A DNA stretch of 43,115 bases from Geobacteraceae bacterium (GCA_025355325.1 JANXZX010000151.1:1-43115); one strand, 5' to 3'. Shown: positions 1 through 7,336, numbered from the stretch's first letter. Numbers and translations are program-made. Notes: a model not told the origin generated them from the letters alone.

Positions 1-32
1 TATGGTTTTAACCTGAATTCTTCTTTGTTTTT

Positions 33-56
33 TGCTCAGTTGCTCAGTTGCTCTGT
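33..56. repeat. Short tandem repeat of TTGCTCAG
   Basis: Three head-to-tail 8-bp units, the last one imperfect, lie just ahead of the glycosyltransferase. It may be the edge of a longer dispersed repeat cut by the window boundary. Confidence 0.4.
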
Positions 57-87
57 GTTTCAAATGTTTTTTTAGATTCATAAAACT

Positions 88-1362
88 ATGACAGATGCGC
101 ACCTCCCCTCACATGTAGCTTCCTACCTTACCAAAAGGGCCGCCGGTGACCCCTGGCGGATTAACGAGGTTCCTTCGCGCACTTTTTCCGGCGCGGTTGT
201 AATCCCCTCACTGGCCGAAGCCGCCAACCTTCCGTTGACGCTGGAGTCGCTTTCCCACAACCCGTCCGAACTGCTGGATCGTTTCATGATCCTGATCATC
301 GTCAACCAGCGGGCCGACGCATCGGAAGCCGAAACTGCCGACAACCGGGAAACAGTGCAGATGCTGCCGCTCTGGAGACGTCAGTACCGGTTGAATAATC
401 TGTTCTGGGTTGATGCCGCCTCAACCGGCAACGAATTGCCGCACAAACAGGGGGTTGGTCTGGCACGCAAGATTGGTCTTGATCTGGCGCTCACCCTTCT
501 CGATTACCGGGATTATGACCCGCTCCTGATCTGCCTCGACGCCGACACCTTCGTACAGCCGGACTACCTCACTGCCATTACCCGACATTTTGCCAACACA
601 ACAGCTGGCGGCGTCAGCATCGCCTATCGCCACCGGCCAGCCACTAACGAAGCGGGACAATCCGCCGTTGATCGCTACGAACTCTTTCTGCGCACCTATG
701 TGCTGGGACTGAAACTGGCCGGTTCCCCATACGCCTTCCACACCGTCGGCAGCGCCATGGCATGCACTGCGTCAGCATATGTCGCATCCGGAGGGATGAA
801 TCGTCGCCTTGCCGGAGAGGACTTTTATTTCCTGCAACAGGTGCATAAAACGTCCGGCGTGGCATCTTTAACCGAAACGATTGTCCACCCCTCCCCCCGC
901 TCATCGCACCGGGTTCCATTCGGTACCGGCCGCGCGGTTGGTGATATGCTGGCTGAAGGGGAACAGCGCCTGCTTTTTTATCAACCGGTGGTATTTTTAA
1001 TTGTGGGTGAGTGGCTGGCATGTGTCGCAGAAAATCCGGGAGCAGAGGCAGCCGCTTTAGTGGCAAGCGCCGCTCACATATCACCGGTTCTACATGATTT
1101 TCTCGAACAGGCAGGCTTCAGGGGCTCCTGGGATAATCTGAAGAAGAATAATCGTGAAAGTACAAAATTAATTGCTGCATTTCACGGCTGGTTTGATGCC
1201 TTCCGCACCATGCGACTGATTCATGAATTAAGTGACCGGGCTCATCCCCGCATAGCACCGGAGATGGCAGTTGCGCCGCTGCTGGTGCAAGCGGGGCAGA
1301 TCAGCCCTGATACGGTTGCCGGACGACTGGAACTGCTGAGAAGAATGCAAAATGCTTGTTAA
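88..1362 (+). CDS. Family 2 (GT-A type) glycosyltransferase
   Basis: Predicted cytosolic or membrane-associated sugar transferase; donor and acceptor cannot be read from sequence. Residues 37-55 form the family's opening beta-strand and loop (VVIPSLAEAANLP), and the metal/nucleotide-binding DxD motif is D151-A-D153 after a hydrophobic strand (PLLICL). A later GEDFYF segment near residue 250 matches the ED motif that carries the catalytic base in GT2 enzymes. At 424 aa it is longer than a minimal GT2 domain; the C-terminal third has no motif I recognise and no clear membrane helix. It stands alone, with no other glycan genes in the window. The ATG at 88 lacks a good ribosome-binding site, so the start is uncertain by a few codons. 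Confidence 0.8.
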   Translation: MTDAHLPSHVASYLTKRAAGDPWRINEVPSRTFSGAVVIPSLAEAANLPLTLESLSHNPSELLDRFMILIIVNQRADASEAETADNRETVQMLPLWRRQYRLNNLFWVDAASTGNELPHKQGVGLARKIGLDLALTLLDYRDYDPLLICLDADTFVQPDYLTAITRHFANTTAGGVSIAYRHRPATNEAGQSAVDRYELFLRTYVLGLKLAGSPYAFHTVGSAMACTASAYVASGGMNRRLAGEDFYFLQQVHKTSGVASLTETIVHPSPRSSHRVPFGTGRAVGDMLAEGEQRLLFYQPVVFLIVGEWLACVAENPGAEAAALVASAAHISPVLHDFLEQAGFRGSWDNLKKNNRESTKLIAAFHGWFDAFRTMRLIHELSDRAHPRIAPEMAVAPLLVQAGQISPDTVAGRLELLRRMQNAC

Positions 1363-1699
1363 GGGCACCATTGTGTGGTTCATTCGCCACTGGCTTTTTT
1401 CTATGCCTTTCTAAGATCCGGATCATTCAGACAGTGAAGACCGGTTTATTACCCTGGGATTGCCACTACCGGAAATCTGTTGTTTGTATAGCACACTGAC
1501 AGAGGGGCTGTTACCAGGATAATCAGCCTATCCCCTTTATTACACCTTAATGTCAAATAACCGCTTCCACTGTGCCTCTATGGGGTTCCCGACGTAATAG
1601 GTTAGTCAATTAGAACGGAACATCCCTTTTGGGTACCTGTTGTCAGGCGCCAGGCATTACGCTTGACGTAACAGACATAATCAGATAGGATTCTTCCAG
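1363..1699. other. Gene-free spacer before higBA
   Basis: No open frame with family features and no RNA gene was recognised. The only structure I can point to is the candidate higBA promoter at the right end (1663-1691). Confidence 0.5.
1663..1691 (+). promoter_or_regulatory. Candidate sigma-70 promoter of higBA
   Basis: TTGACG at 1663-1668 and TAGGAT at 1686-1691 are separated by 17 bp. The predicted transcription start (about 1698) falls almost on the higB ATG. The AGGA inside the proposed -10 could instead be a ribosome-binding site at 9-nt spacing, so this call is ambiguous. Confidence 0.35.
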
Positions 1700-1978
1700 A
1701 TGATAAAAACCTTCTACGACAAAGAAACAGAGGCGCTGTTCAACGACCGCCCCGTCAAGAAGTACAAGGCGTTTGAACGACCGGCGCGGCGCAAGCTGTA
1801 TTTCCTGCATGGCGCAAAGTCGCTTCAAGACTTGCTGATACCTCCAGGAAACAAGCTTGAGAACTTGAACAGAGACAGAGAAGGTCAGCACAGCATACGA
1901 ATCAATGACCAGTGGCGTATCTGCTTCAAATGGCACGACGGGAACGCCTATAGCGTCGAGATAGTGGATTATCACTGA
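1700..1978 (+). CDS. higB: HigB-type toxin, RelE superfamily
   Basis: A 92-aa protein with the length and layout of the proteic-killer (HigB) branch of RelE-fold toxins, which cut mRNA on the ribosome. The conserved core LNRDREGQHSIRIN at residues 56-69, followed by WRICF, and the C-terminal strand ending VDYH match the family. The higA antitoxin follows 14 bp downstream, in the toxin-first order normal for higBA. Whether the toxin is still active cannot be told from sequence; no truncation is seen. Confidence 0.9.
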   Translation: MIKTFYDKETEALFNDRPVKKYKAFERPARRKLYFLHGAKSLQDLLIPPGNKLENLNRDREGQHSIRINDQWRICFKWHDGNAYSVEIVDYH

Positions 1979-1992
1979 AAGGAATCAACATC

Positions 1993-2286
1993 ATGAACAA
2001 CTACCTGCTTGACCCCATACACCCCGGCGAAATTCTTCTTGAGGACTTTTTAAAGCCAATGGGTATCAGCATCAACCGCCTTGGCCGGGAGATCGACGTC
2101 CCTCCAGGGAGAATCAGTTTGATAACCAACGGAAAACGAGCCATTACAGCCGACACAGCTTTGCGTCTTTCTGTCTATTTTGGGACGTCTGCTGAATTGT
2201 GGCTGAATCTCCAGGCCGATTACGACTTGAGAGTCGCTCGAAGAAACACCGAATTACATATCATGCCGCTCAAGCTGGCAGCATAG
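1993..2286 (+). CDS. higA: HigA-type antitoxin, Xre-family DNA-binding protein
   Basis: A 97-aa partner of HigB that neutralises the toxin and should repress the operon through a helix-turn-helix. The family's HPGEIL signature is at residues 10-15, the HTH covers roughly 25-50 (ISINRLGREIDVPPGRISLI), and the C-terminal LRLSVYFGTSAELWLNLQ segment is characteristic. A strong AAAGGA ribosome-binding site precedes the ATG, in contrast to the weak leader of higB. This arrangement should favour antitoxin synthesis. Confidence 0.92.
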   Translation: MNNYLLDPIHPGEILLEDFLKPMGISINRLGREIDVPPGRISLITNGKRAITADTALRLSVYFGTSAELWLNLQADYDLRVARRNTELHIMPLKLAA

Positions 2287-2331
2287 GTATCAATCAAGAG
2301 ATTTATGGAAGCTGGTAGGTATCAAACCATG

Positions 2332-2670
2332 ATGAAGTACAAAGGGTATACCGGAAAAGCTGAATTTGATGATGAAGCTGGAATTTTTCATGGTGAAGTC
2401 ATCAATACACGTGATGTCATTACCTTCCAGGGGACTACCGTAGAAGAGATAAGAAATGCTTTTCACGAATCTGTTGAGGACTATCTTAGTTTCTGCACCC
2501 AACTCGGTCATGCTCCGGAAAAGCCATTCACTGGCAAACTGATATTACGAATCCCGCCCGATTTACACCGAAAAGCGTACATAGCCGCACAGAAGACTGG
2601 TAAAAGCCTCAACGCATGGATAACGGAATGTATTGGTGAAATGTCGCACGCCAGAAAACTGGTAATATAA
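2332..2670 (+). CDS. Orphan HicB-like antitoxin
   Basis: HicB antitoxins combine a degenerate RNase H-like fold with a C-terminal ribbon-helix-helix or HTH DNA-binding part. Here the N-terminal half (KGYTGKAEFDDEAGIFHGEV) matches the degenerate fold, and the C-terminal segment with LRIPPDLHRKAYIAAQ then SLNAWI is a ribbon-helix-helix. No hicA toxin lies on either side, unlike the complete pair near 8.5 kb. Three in-frame ATGs (2305, 2329, 2332) are possible; I chose 2332 because the alignable family start is MKYKGY, but the ribosome-binding sites do not settle it. It may be co-transcribed with higBA. Confidence 0.8.
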   Translation: MKYKGYTGKAEFDDEAGIFHGEVINTRDVITFQGTTVEEIRNAFHESVEDYLSFCTQLGHAPEKPFTGKLILRIPPDLHRKAYIAAQKTGKSLNAWITECIGEMSHARKLVI

Positions 2671-2713
2671 TAGAAGAAGCCTGTCTTTTCGACCTTTTTA
2701 TATTTGTCAAGAG

Positions 2714-3037
2714 TTACACAACACGCTCACCGTACTTCAATATCTGACCTGCCACCGGATTACTCTCATTAAACTCTGACATAAGGTACGGATGCGGTTC
2801 TATATCAGAATCAATCCTCCTTGCCAGCTTGGTTAACATGAAGCGAAAATCGAAGCTGTCTCCAATAAATGTATCTGTTACAAGTGCCAAGTCAATATCA
2901 CTCCATTCATCGGCGTTGCCTTTAGCATATGATCCAAACAGATAGGCTTGGAGTATGTGAATGTTTCTGTCTTTCAGTAGTGAGATGTACTGCTGCACTT
3001 CCTGGTAAATCAGTTGTTTATCTTTTCCAGTAGCCAT
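2714..3037 (-). CDS. mntA: MNT-type minimal nucleotidyltransferase (antitoxin of HEPN-MNT pair)
   Basis: A 107-aa nucleotidyltransferase-fold protein. The catalytic signature is intact: G35-S36 in LFGSYAKG, then the metal-binding pair D47-x-D49 in WSDIDL. In characterised HEPN-MNT systems the MNT partner AMPylates the HEPN toxin and blocks its RNase activity. Its start overlaps the end of the upstream HEPN gene by 28 bp, so the two are surely translated from one message. Family membership and the two-gene arrangement are seen directly; the antitoxin role is inferred from relatives. Confidence 0.85.
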   Translation of the reverse strand: MATGKDKQLIYQEVQQYISLLKDRNIHILQAYLFGSYAKGNADEWSDIDLALVTDTFIGDSFDFRFMLTKLARRIDSDIEPHPYLMSEFNESNPVAGQILKYGERVV

Positions 3038-3402
3038 GCGCGTACCCCTTCGATAGTCTTAATGTTTGATTCGGTGAAAGCTCTGGTGCATTTTTTGTAA
3101 AACTCGCGCTTGTACTCTTCATATCTGGCTTCTATGTTAAATAGAGTAACATACTGGAGAGAGTCCATCTGCTCCTCAGACATTTCAAGGTCACACCTGA
3201 TAGCCAGCTTGTAAAGATCATGTATCCTCGGCGCTGTGGAGTCAATCTCCTTCACATAATATGCCTTTAGCAGCTTCTCAATACAGAGGTGTCCAACAAA
3301 CAGCGACCAGACATATTCACCGCTGGAAAACATATTGAGCATGGATGCATGGTTTGCTTCTGCTGAATCCAGCCAGTATGTAATCAGTTCATCTTTTGTC
3401 AT
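3010..3402 (-). CDS. hepT: HEPN-domain protein (probable RNase toxin of HEPN-MNT pair)
   Basis: A 130-aa, mostly helical protein of the HEPN family. The N-terminal helices (YWLDSAEANHASML, then SLFVGHLCIEKLLKAYYV), the RIHDLYKL segment at 59-66 and the C-terminal NIEARYEEYK at 89-98 match the Pfam HEPN type in which an ARY motif is conserved. The classic R-x4-6-H RNase motif of HepT is not obvious, so catalytic activity is less certain than membership. It is first in the operon with a strong AAAGGAGA ribosome-binding site. Confidence 0.8.
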   Translation of the reverse strand: MTKDELITYWLDSAEANHASMLNMFSSGEYVWSLFVGHLCIEKLLKAYYVKEIDSTAPRIHDLYKLAIRCDLEMSEEQMDSLQYVTLFNIEARYEEYKREFYKKCTRAFTESNIKTIEGVRAWLLEKINN

Positions 3403-3481
3403 CCGTTCTCCTTTGATATGTTCGAAGCTCCTTATAGCATGTATTCGCCAGTGATGAAAGTTGGTTTACATTTCATCCACA

Positions 3482-4519
3482 GACGTTCTTAAAAAATTTA
3501 TCAACCGCTTTGATCTGCAAATTTTCTCAGTTCCGGTCTGTTTTCAAGAAGCTTTTTCCCTCGCTCGGCGGCGACTGTCACCCCGGCACCTGAAATATTC
3601 AGGCGTCGGGCAATATCAACACCCCGGTATCCGTAAAGAAAAGCAATTTGACAGATAATGCCCCTTGCATCCGCCAGCGGCAAGTGGCGTTTCCGAGTCA
3701 TCAATTCAGCGGGAGATATTTCGAACGCCTCAAGAACTGTTTCGATGATCTGGTCGATAGTCTGTGTTTTGGCAACGTCGATGTTACCGGTTTGCAAAAG
3801 AATCTGCTCCACAAAATCGCCGCTACCCAGAACCCGGCTATCCTTCAGTTCCCGATCAGGTAATTCGCCGGAACTGAACGTGCCGATACCAACGAGATCA
3901 TTTCTGCGGCCTATGGCAATTCCGTCATTGATAAACAGGCGATAGCGTTTGCGGGCAATGGAGGCCGTCTTCGCAAAGCGGGACAGTATCTCGGTTGATT
4001 CCTGTCCAGGCAGTTTGTTGTTATTCATAATGACAGCATGACCGGACCAGGGGTAGCGATCAAGATCATCAAGTGTAGAGACCAACCCGGCGCGAAGCGG
4101 ATTCAGATGAATATAGCGCACCAATTCGAGCAGGTATGTTTCCTCTTCGCAGACTATTGATTTGTAGCGGTTTTGGAAGAGATGCCCGGTACGGGCATTG
4201 CGGAGGTTGAAAGTGACGGCATAGCCAGTCAAGAGGCGTCTCATGAACTTTGCAAGTGGAAGGTTTGTAGTCCGCAGCAACAGGTGAAAGTGGTTTGACA
4301 TCAACGCCCAGGCCAGACACGCCGTGCCTGTTGATTCGAGTAGACGAGAGAAACGCTGCATAAAATCCAGGCGGTCATCGTCGTTGGTAAAAATATCCCG
4401 TTTTTCAATACCTCGCACAATTACATGCTGGAGTAAGTTTGGAACATCAATGCGGGCGGTTCGTGGCATGGGAATGAAATAGCAGGGCCACTGAAGTTAG
4501 TCAAGTTTTTAAGAACGTC
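3482..4519 (-). mobile_element. REP-associated Y1 transposase element bounded by 14-bp inverted repeats
   Basis: GACGTTCTTAAAAA at 3482-3495 is repeated as its exact reverse complement at 4506-4519, just outside both ends of the transposase gene. The left arm starts 5 bp beyond the stop codon and the right arm lies about 37 bp upstream of the start. The arms may be half-sites of a REP-type palindrome or the ends of the mobile unit. No flanking target duplication was seen, as expected for single-strand HUH/Y1 transposition. Confidence 0.7.
3501..4469 (-). CDS. REP-associated tyrosine (Y1/HUH) transposase, RAYT type
   Basis: A 322-aa single-strand DNA transposase related to IS200/IS605 TnpA. 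The metal-binding HUH motif is H60-F-H62 in SNHFHLLL; family blocks GHLFQNRYKS (95-104) and YLLELVRYIHLNPLRAGLV follow, the latter region holding the candidate nucleophilic tyrosine. The C-terminal third ends in a DnaA-like helix-turn-helix (VDIARRLNISGAGVTVAAERG), typical of the long RAYT subgroup. The frame is intact. It sits between the HEPN-MNT pair and the Gp49/Xre module, consistent with a mobile, accessory neighbourhood. Confidence 0.9.
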   Translation of the reverse strand: MPRTARIDVPNLLQHVIVRGIEKRDIFTNDDDRLDFMQRFSRLLESTGTACLAWALMSNHFHLLLRTTNLPLAKFMRRLLTGYAVTFNLRNARTGHLFQNRYKSIVCEEETYLLELVRYIHLNPLRAGLVSTLDDLDRYPWSGHAVIMNNNKLPGQESTEILSRFAKTASIARKRYRLFINDGIAIGRRNDLVGIGTFSSGELPDRELKDSRVLGSGDFVEQILLQTGNIDVAKTQTIDQIIETVLEAFEISPAELMTRKRHLPLADARGIICQIAFLYGYRGVDIARRLNISGAGVTVAAERGKKLLENRPELRKFADQSG

Positions 4520-4828
4520 CCCTTAGCAGTCCCATCTGCCGTTTTTCGTTAGGCGACGATAAATGTTGACCATCGAATCTTCCAATGCCTCGGTTGACCA
4601 AAACGAACGCTGGTCAATTACTCAATTTCCCTCCTTTAATTTATTGCGCAAAAGGTACCTTGAAAAAAGTGTACCGACCAAACCAAGCAAAATATTAAAT
4701 CTTTACTAATAGTGCAGCCAAAATAAATGTTCGTTCGTTAATTGTCAACTAATAAATTAATATTTATTAGTTATATATCTATAGATTTATATATTGGCAT
4801 GTCCCCAAATAAAATAAAAAATAAGAAA

Positions 4829-4886
4829 TCTTGGCCCACGTCATCAAAATATTCCGCTGAGGGGTGGAGAGGGTAAAAACATCACA
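4829..4886. repeat. Copy A of a direct repeat flanking the Gp49/Xre module
   Basis: The first 23 bases match copy B (5894-5949) at 22 positions and the last 11 bases (AAAACATCACA) are identical, with a diverged, slightly different-length middle. The dyad that is TTGAC-N4-GTCAT in copy B reads TTGGC-N4-GTCAT here, so its left half-site is damaged. Confidence 0.75.
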
Positions 4887-4901
4887 GGATTCAAATCTTT
4901 G

Positions 4902-4930
4902 TTTGCTATTTAGGCCATTTCTGGCATAAT
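4902..4930 (+). promoter_or_regulatory. Candidate promoter of the Gp49/Xre module, leaderless start
   Basis: CATAAT at 4925-4930 is a good -10; TTTGCT at 4902-4907 is a weak -35 at 17-bp spacing. The predicted transcription start coincides with the toxin ATG at 4937, and no Shine-Dalgarno is present upstream. Confidence 0.45.
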
Positions 4931-4936
4931 ACAAAC

Positions 4937-5314
4937 ATGCGAAACAAGCCAAAGATAAGGCCGGTAGACTGGATCAGCAGCTCCTTGAAAGATATGCGAG
5001 CTATGCCAGAAGATGTTCAGGCTGCTTTCGGATTCGCACTCTACATTGCGCAGTGCGGCGGCAAACATCCGGATGCGAAACCTCTCAAAGGATTTACCGG
5101 AGCTGGTGTATTAGAGATTGTAGAAGACTACAATGCCGACACATACCGCGCAGTCTATACTGTTCGGCTTAGCGATTCCGTTTACGTCCTGCATGTTTTT
5201 CAGAAGAAGTCAAAACACGGCATTGCCACACCGAAGGAAGAGATCGAGAAAATTGCGGCACGCCTAAAGATGGCAGAAGAGCTACACCGCAGCAAAGGGA
5301 GACAATCGCAATGA
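4937..5314 (+). CDS. Gp49-like / RelE-superfamily toxin
   Basis: A 125-aa protein of the phage Gp49-like branch of RelE/HigB toxins, probable ribosome-dependent mRNA interferases. Family blocks are present from the first residues (PVDWISSSLKDMRAMPEDV), then AKPLKGFTGAGVLEIVEDY at 47-65, YRAVYTVR at 70-77 and the terminal strand VYVLHVFQKKSK at 82-93. Alignment begins at the first codons, which supports the ATG at 4937 even though no ribosome-binding site precedes it. Its stop overlaps the start of the Xre partner by 4 nt (ATGA). Confidence 0.88.
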   Translation: MRNKPKIRPVDWISSSLKDMRAMPEDVQAAFGFALYIAQCGGKHPDAKPLKGFTGAGVLEIVEDYNADTYRAVYTVRLSDSVYVLHVFQKKSKHGIATPKEEIEKIAARLKMAEELHRSKGRQSQ

Positions 5315-5643
5315 AAGAAAAAATTGAAGTATTCCACGGCAGTGACAACATCTTTGCAGACTTGGGCTTATTGGATGCTGAGGAGATGCTGGCAAAAGCT
5401 GAACTTGTCAGACAGATACTTTCCATCATCACAAAGCGGCACCTTACTCAAGCCATGGCTGCAGAAATACTTGGCATAGATCAACCCAAGGTCTCAGCAC
5501 TTGTGCGGGGAAAATTGATGGGCTTTTCTATGGAGCGGCTGTTCCACTTCCTTAATGCTTTGGGGCGTGATGTCCATATTGTAGTGAAGGCGAAACCACG
5601 TTCCAGACAAGAGGCACATCTAATGGTTGCCACAGCACTCTAA
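5311..5643 (+). CDS. Xre-family antitoxin partner of the Gp49-like toxin
   Basis: A 110-aa helix-turn-helix protein of the type always paired with Gp49-like toxins. A helical N-terminal segment (AEEMLAKAELVRQILSII) leads into the HTH at about 46-67 (TQAMAAEILGIDQPKVSAL), followed by MERLFHFLNALGRDVHIVV, typical of this antitoxin family. It should bind the toxin and repress the operon. A strong AAGGGAGA ribosome-binding site lies inside the 3' end of the toxin gene. Confidence 0.9.
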   Translation: MKEKIEVFHGSDNIFADLGLLDAEEMLAKAELVRQILSIITKRHLTQAMAAEILGIDQPKVSALVRGKLMGFSMERLFHFLNALGRDVHIVVKAKPRSRQEAHLMVATAL

Positions 5644-5893
5644 GCGGTGCTGCCAAATCAGTACAGCCCGCGCCAAGAGCGATCAAGGGCTGGCTGCTTG
5701 CACGAGAGAGAATAGAAAGTCTTTGTTGAATTGCAATTACCAACGCCTACCCAAGAAACACCTGTTTCCGGGCATTTAAAATTACTGCAAAAAATACAAG
5801 AATCGGCGTAATCCACACATTTCCCCTTCTGATATTGAACCATCCTCATATCACAACATAACAAATCATAATCCCATAAGATTACTCCCGGTT

Positions 5894-5949
5894 TCTTGAC
5901 CCACGTCATCAAAATAACCCGCTAAAAGGGGTATGGTTAAAACATCACA
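5894..5949. repeat. Copy B of the direct repeat flanking the Gp49/Xre module
   Basis: Partner of 4829-4886, starting 1,065 bp further on in the same orientation. This copy lies 18 bp before the DUF1858 gene and contains the better-preserved dyad and -10 element, so it is probably the functional promoter from which copy A derives. Confidence 0.75.
5896..5937 (+). promoter_or_regulatory. Crp/Fnr-family (HcpR-, Fnr- or Dnr-like) class II promoter
   Basis: TTGAC-N4-GTCAT at 5896-5909 is a near-dyad resembling sites of Crp/Fnr-family redox and NO regulators such as HcpR. A -10 hexamer TATGGT is at 5932-5937, giving a start near 5944. The dyad centre (5902.5) is then 41.5 bp upstream, the canonical class II activation position. 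Which regulator binds is inference; no such gene is in the window. Confidence 0.55.
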
Positions 5950-5966
5950 AGCAGGGAGGTGTACAG

Positions 5967-6194
5967 ATGGAATTCAAAAACAATCTTGGCGACAGGGCAA
6001 TTCAGGATGTCATGCAGACGTATCCGGAGATCGGTGAAATTCTTAACCGTTTCGAAATCGGTTGCGTTACCTGCAAGGTCGGCATCTGCTTATTAAAGGA
6101 CGTCGTTTCAATCCACGGACTATCCAAGGACGACGAAGCGAAAATCGAACATGAAATTAACGATCATCTCACTCAAAAAGAAAAAGGAGAATAA
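5967..6194 (+). CDS. DUF1858-domain small Cys protein
   Basis: A 75-aa protein consisting of one DUF1858 domain, the module also found at the N terminus of ScdA/YtfE-type iron-sulphur repair proteins. The core is VMQTYPEIGEIL followed by three cysteines C33, C36 and C41 in GCVTCKVGICLL, which could bind a metal or take part in redox chemistry. It is the first gene of a three-gene operon with an Fe-S-type protein and a hemerythrin, 3 bp before the next start and with a good AGGGAGG ribosome-binding site. The context points to response to nitric oxide or oxygen damage; a precise biochemical role is not known to me. Confidence 0.82.
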   Translation: MEFKNNLGDRAIQDVMQTYPEIGEILNRFEIGCVTCKVGICLLKDVVSIHGLSKDDEAKIEHEINDHLTQKEKGE

Positions 6195-6197
6195 ACC

Positions 6198-6653
6198 ATG
6201 GGAAATTTAGGATGCGGCTGCCCGGGCAGCATGGCAAAAGTAATTGAACGACCGGAAACAACCGATACAACTCAGACAAAGGCAGTTTCAGAACTCCGTC
6301 AATGGCCGGTGCAGCTACATCTGGTTCCGCCGAACGCCCCCTATTTCCAGAACGCCGACATTCTGGTCTGCGCCGACTGCGTGGCTTTTGCCATGGGTAG
6401 CATGCACCATGACCTGCTCAAGGGCAAAGCACTTGCCATCGCCTGCCCCAAACTGGATGACACAACCGCGTATGTGGACAAACTGGCGCACATCTTCAGC
6501 GCCAACGCCATCAAAAGCGTCACGGTGGCAATCATGGAAGTCCCCTGCTGCCGCGGTCTCGACATCATGGTTCGGGAAGCACTTCAGAAGAGCGGCGCGG
6601 ACATTCCGCTGGAAAACATCGTTATCGGCATCAATGGAGAACGGAGGAACTGA
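6198..6653 (+). CDS. Cys-rich putative Fe-S protein (ferredoxin-less form)
   Basis: 151 aa. It matches the C-terminal part of a family in which an N-terminal 4Fe-4S ferredoxin precedes a GCGCPGS motif and a conserved block WPVQLHLVPPNAPYF; here the ferredoxin part is absent and the protein begins almost at the motif (C6, C8). Other cysteines are C58, C61, C83 and C117-C118 in EVPCCRGL, all plausible cluster or redox ligands. It lies between a DUF1858 protein and a hemerythrin with which its stop overlaps by 1 nt. The biochemical function is not established to my knowledge; an electron-transfer or cluster-binding role in nitrosative stress is an inference. Confidence 0.75.
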   Translation: MGNLGCGCPGSMAKVIERPETTDTTQTKAVSELRQWPVQLHLVPPNAPYFQNADILVCADCVAFAMGSMHHDLLKGKALAIACPKLDDTTAYVDKLAHIFSANAIKSVTVAIMEVPCCRGLDIMVREALQKSGADIPLENIVIGINGERRN

Positions 6654-7201
6654 TGAAGAGGGATATTACAACCGCATTGGTCAACGAACATCGACTCATC
6701 CTGCGGATGATCAGCCTGCTGGAACGCAATGCGCCGCGCACCGAGGATGGCAGCTATACCAACTGGCAGTTTTACCTTGATGGTGTGGATTTCATCCGCA
6801 ATTTTGCCGACCGTTTCCACCACGCCAAGGAGGAGGATGTACTTTTCGAGGCGCTGGTTAACAACGGCATGCCCCGCGAAAACAGCCCGGTAGCAGCGAT
6901 GCTGATGGAGCATGATCAGGGGAGAGTTTTCGTCAAAGCGATGGAGACCGCCGCACTGGAAGCGCGGGACGGACAGACCGGCAGAGAGCAGATTATAGCG
7001 GCCAATGCCCTGGCATATGCGGCGCTGCTGCGGGAACATATTTCAAAAGAAGATGAAATCCTCTACCCACTGGCGGAACGGGTTATTCCTGAGACTATTA
7101 GAGAGGGAATTATTGCAGGATATGCTGCGGCAGAAGCCAGAACTGAAGCTGATTTTACCTCGCATTATGAAGCGGTTGTTGCCGGATACGAGCAGGAATA
7201 A
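6653..7201 (+). CDS. Hemerythrin-domain protein
   Basis: 182 aa with the ligand set of a di-iron hemerythrin: H13 (NEHRLI), H57-x3-E61 in FHHAKEEDVLF, H87 in MEHDQGR and H129-x4-D134 in REHISKEDEILYP. Such proteins bind oxygen or NO or supply iron for cluster repair, as in YtfE/ScdA. It is fused by translational coupling to the Fe-S-type gene upstream, and together with the DUF1858 gene reproduces as separate genes the parts found joined in ScdA-like repair proteins. It is cytosolic (no signal peptide). Confidence 0.88.
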   Translation: MKRDITTALVNEHRLILRMISLLERNAPRTEDGSYTNWQFYLDGVDFIRNFADRFHHAKEEDVLFEALVNNGMPRENSPVAAMLMEHDQGRVFVKAMETAALEARDGQTGREQIIAANALAYAALLREHISKEDEILYPLAERVIPETIREGIIAGYAAAEARTEADFTSHYEAVVAGYEQE

Positions 7202-7218
7202 TACTGAAAAGATTTTGA

Positions 7219-7329
7219 ACCGCAGGGGTCGCAGAGCAAAGACAAATTCTAAAAATACAGGTGTAAACCACAAAACTTTATTCAGTTTTTTCTCGGCTTT
7301 TCTCAGCGTTCCTCCGCGTCCCCTGCGGT
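7219..7329. repeat. Imperfect long inverted repeat between hemerythrin and greB genes
   Basis: ACCGCAGGGG at 7219-7228 is exactly complementary to CCCCTGCGGT at 7320-7329. The similarity continues inwards with mismatches (GTCGCAGAG against CTCCGCGTC). It looks like a dispersed intergenic repeat, from memory resembling GC-rich repeats of the type ACCGCAGAGG...CCTCTGCGGT common in related genomes. It separates two convergent genes and might end transcription, but no U-tract follows either arm directly. Confidence 0.6.
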
Positions 7330-7336
7330 AAAAAAA

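Larger units (their letters stand above)
4520..4936. other. AT-rich spacer upstream of the Gp49/Xre module
   Basis: No gene recognised. The segment about 4620-4830 is markedly richer in A+T than its surroundings (runs such as TAATAAATTAATATTTATTAG), which suggests acquired DNA or a nucleoid-protein target. Its right end holds copy A of a promoter-like repeat (4829-4886) and the candidate promoter of the toxin gene (4902-4930). Confidence 0.5.
5644..5966. other. Spacer between the Xre antitoxin and the DUF1858 operon
   Basis: No protein or RNA gene recognised. The last 75 bases hold copy B of the flanking repeat and the candidate promoter of the hemerythrin operon, annotated separately. Confidence 0.5.
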
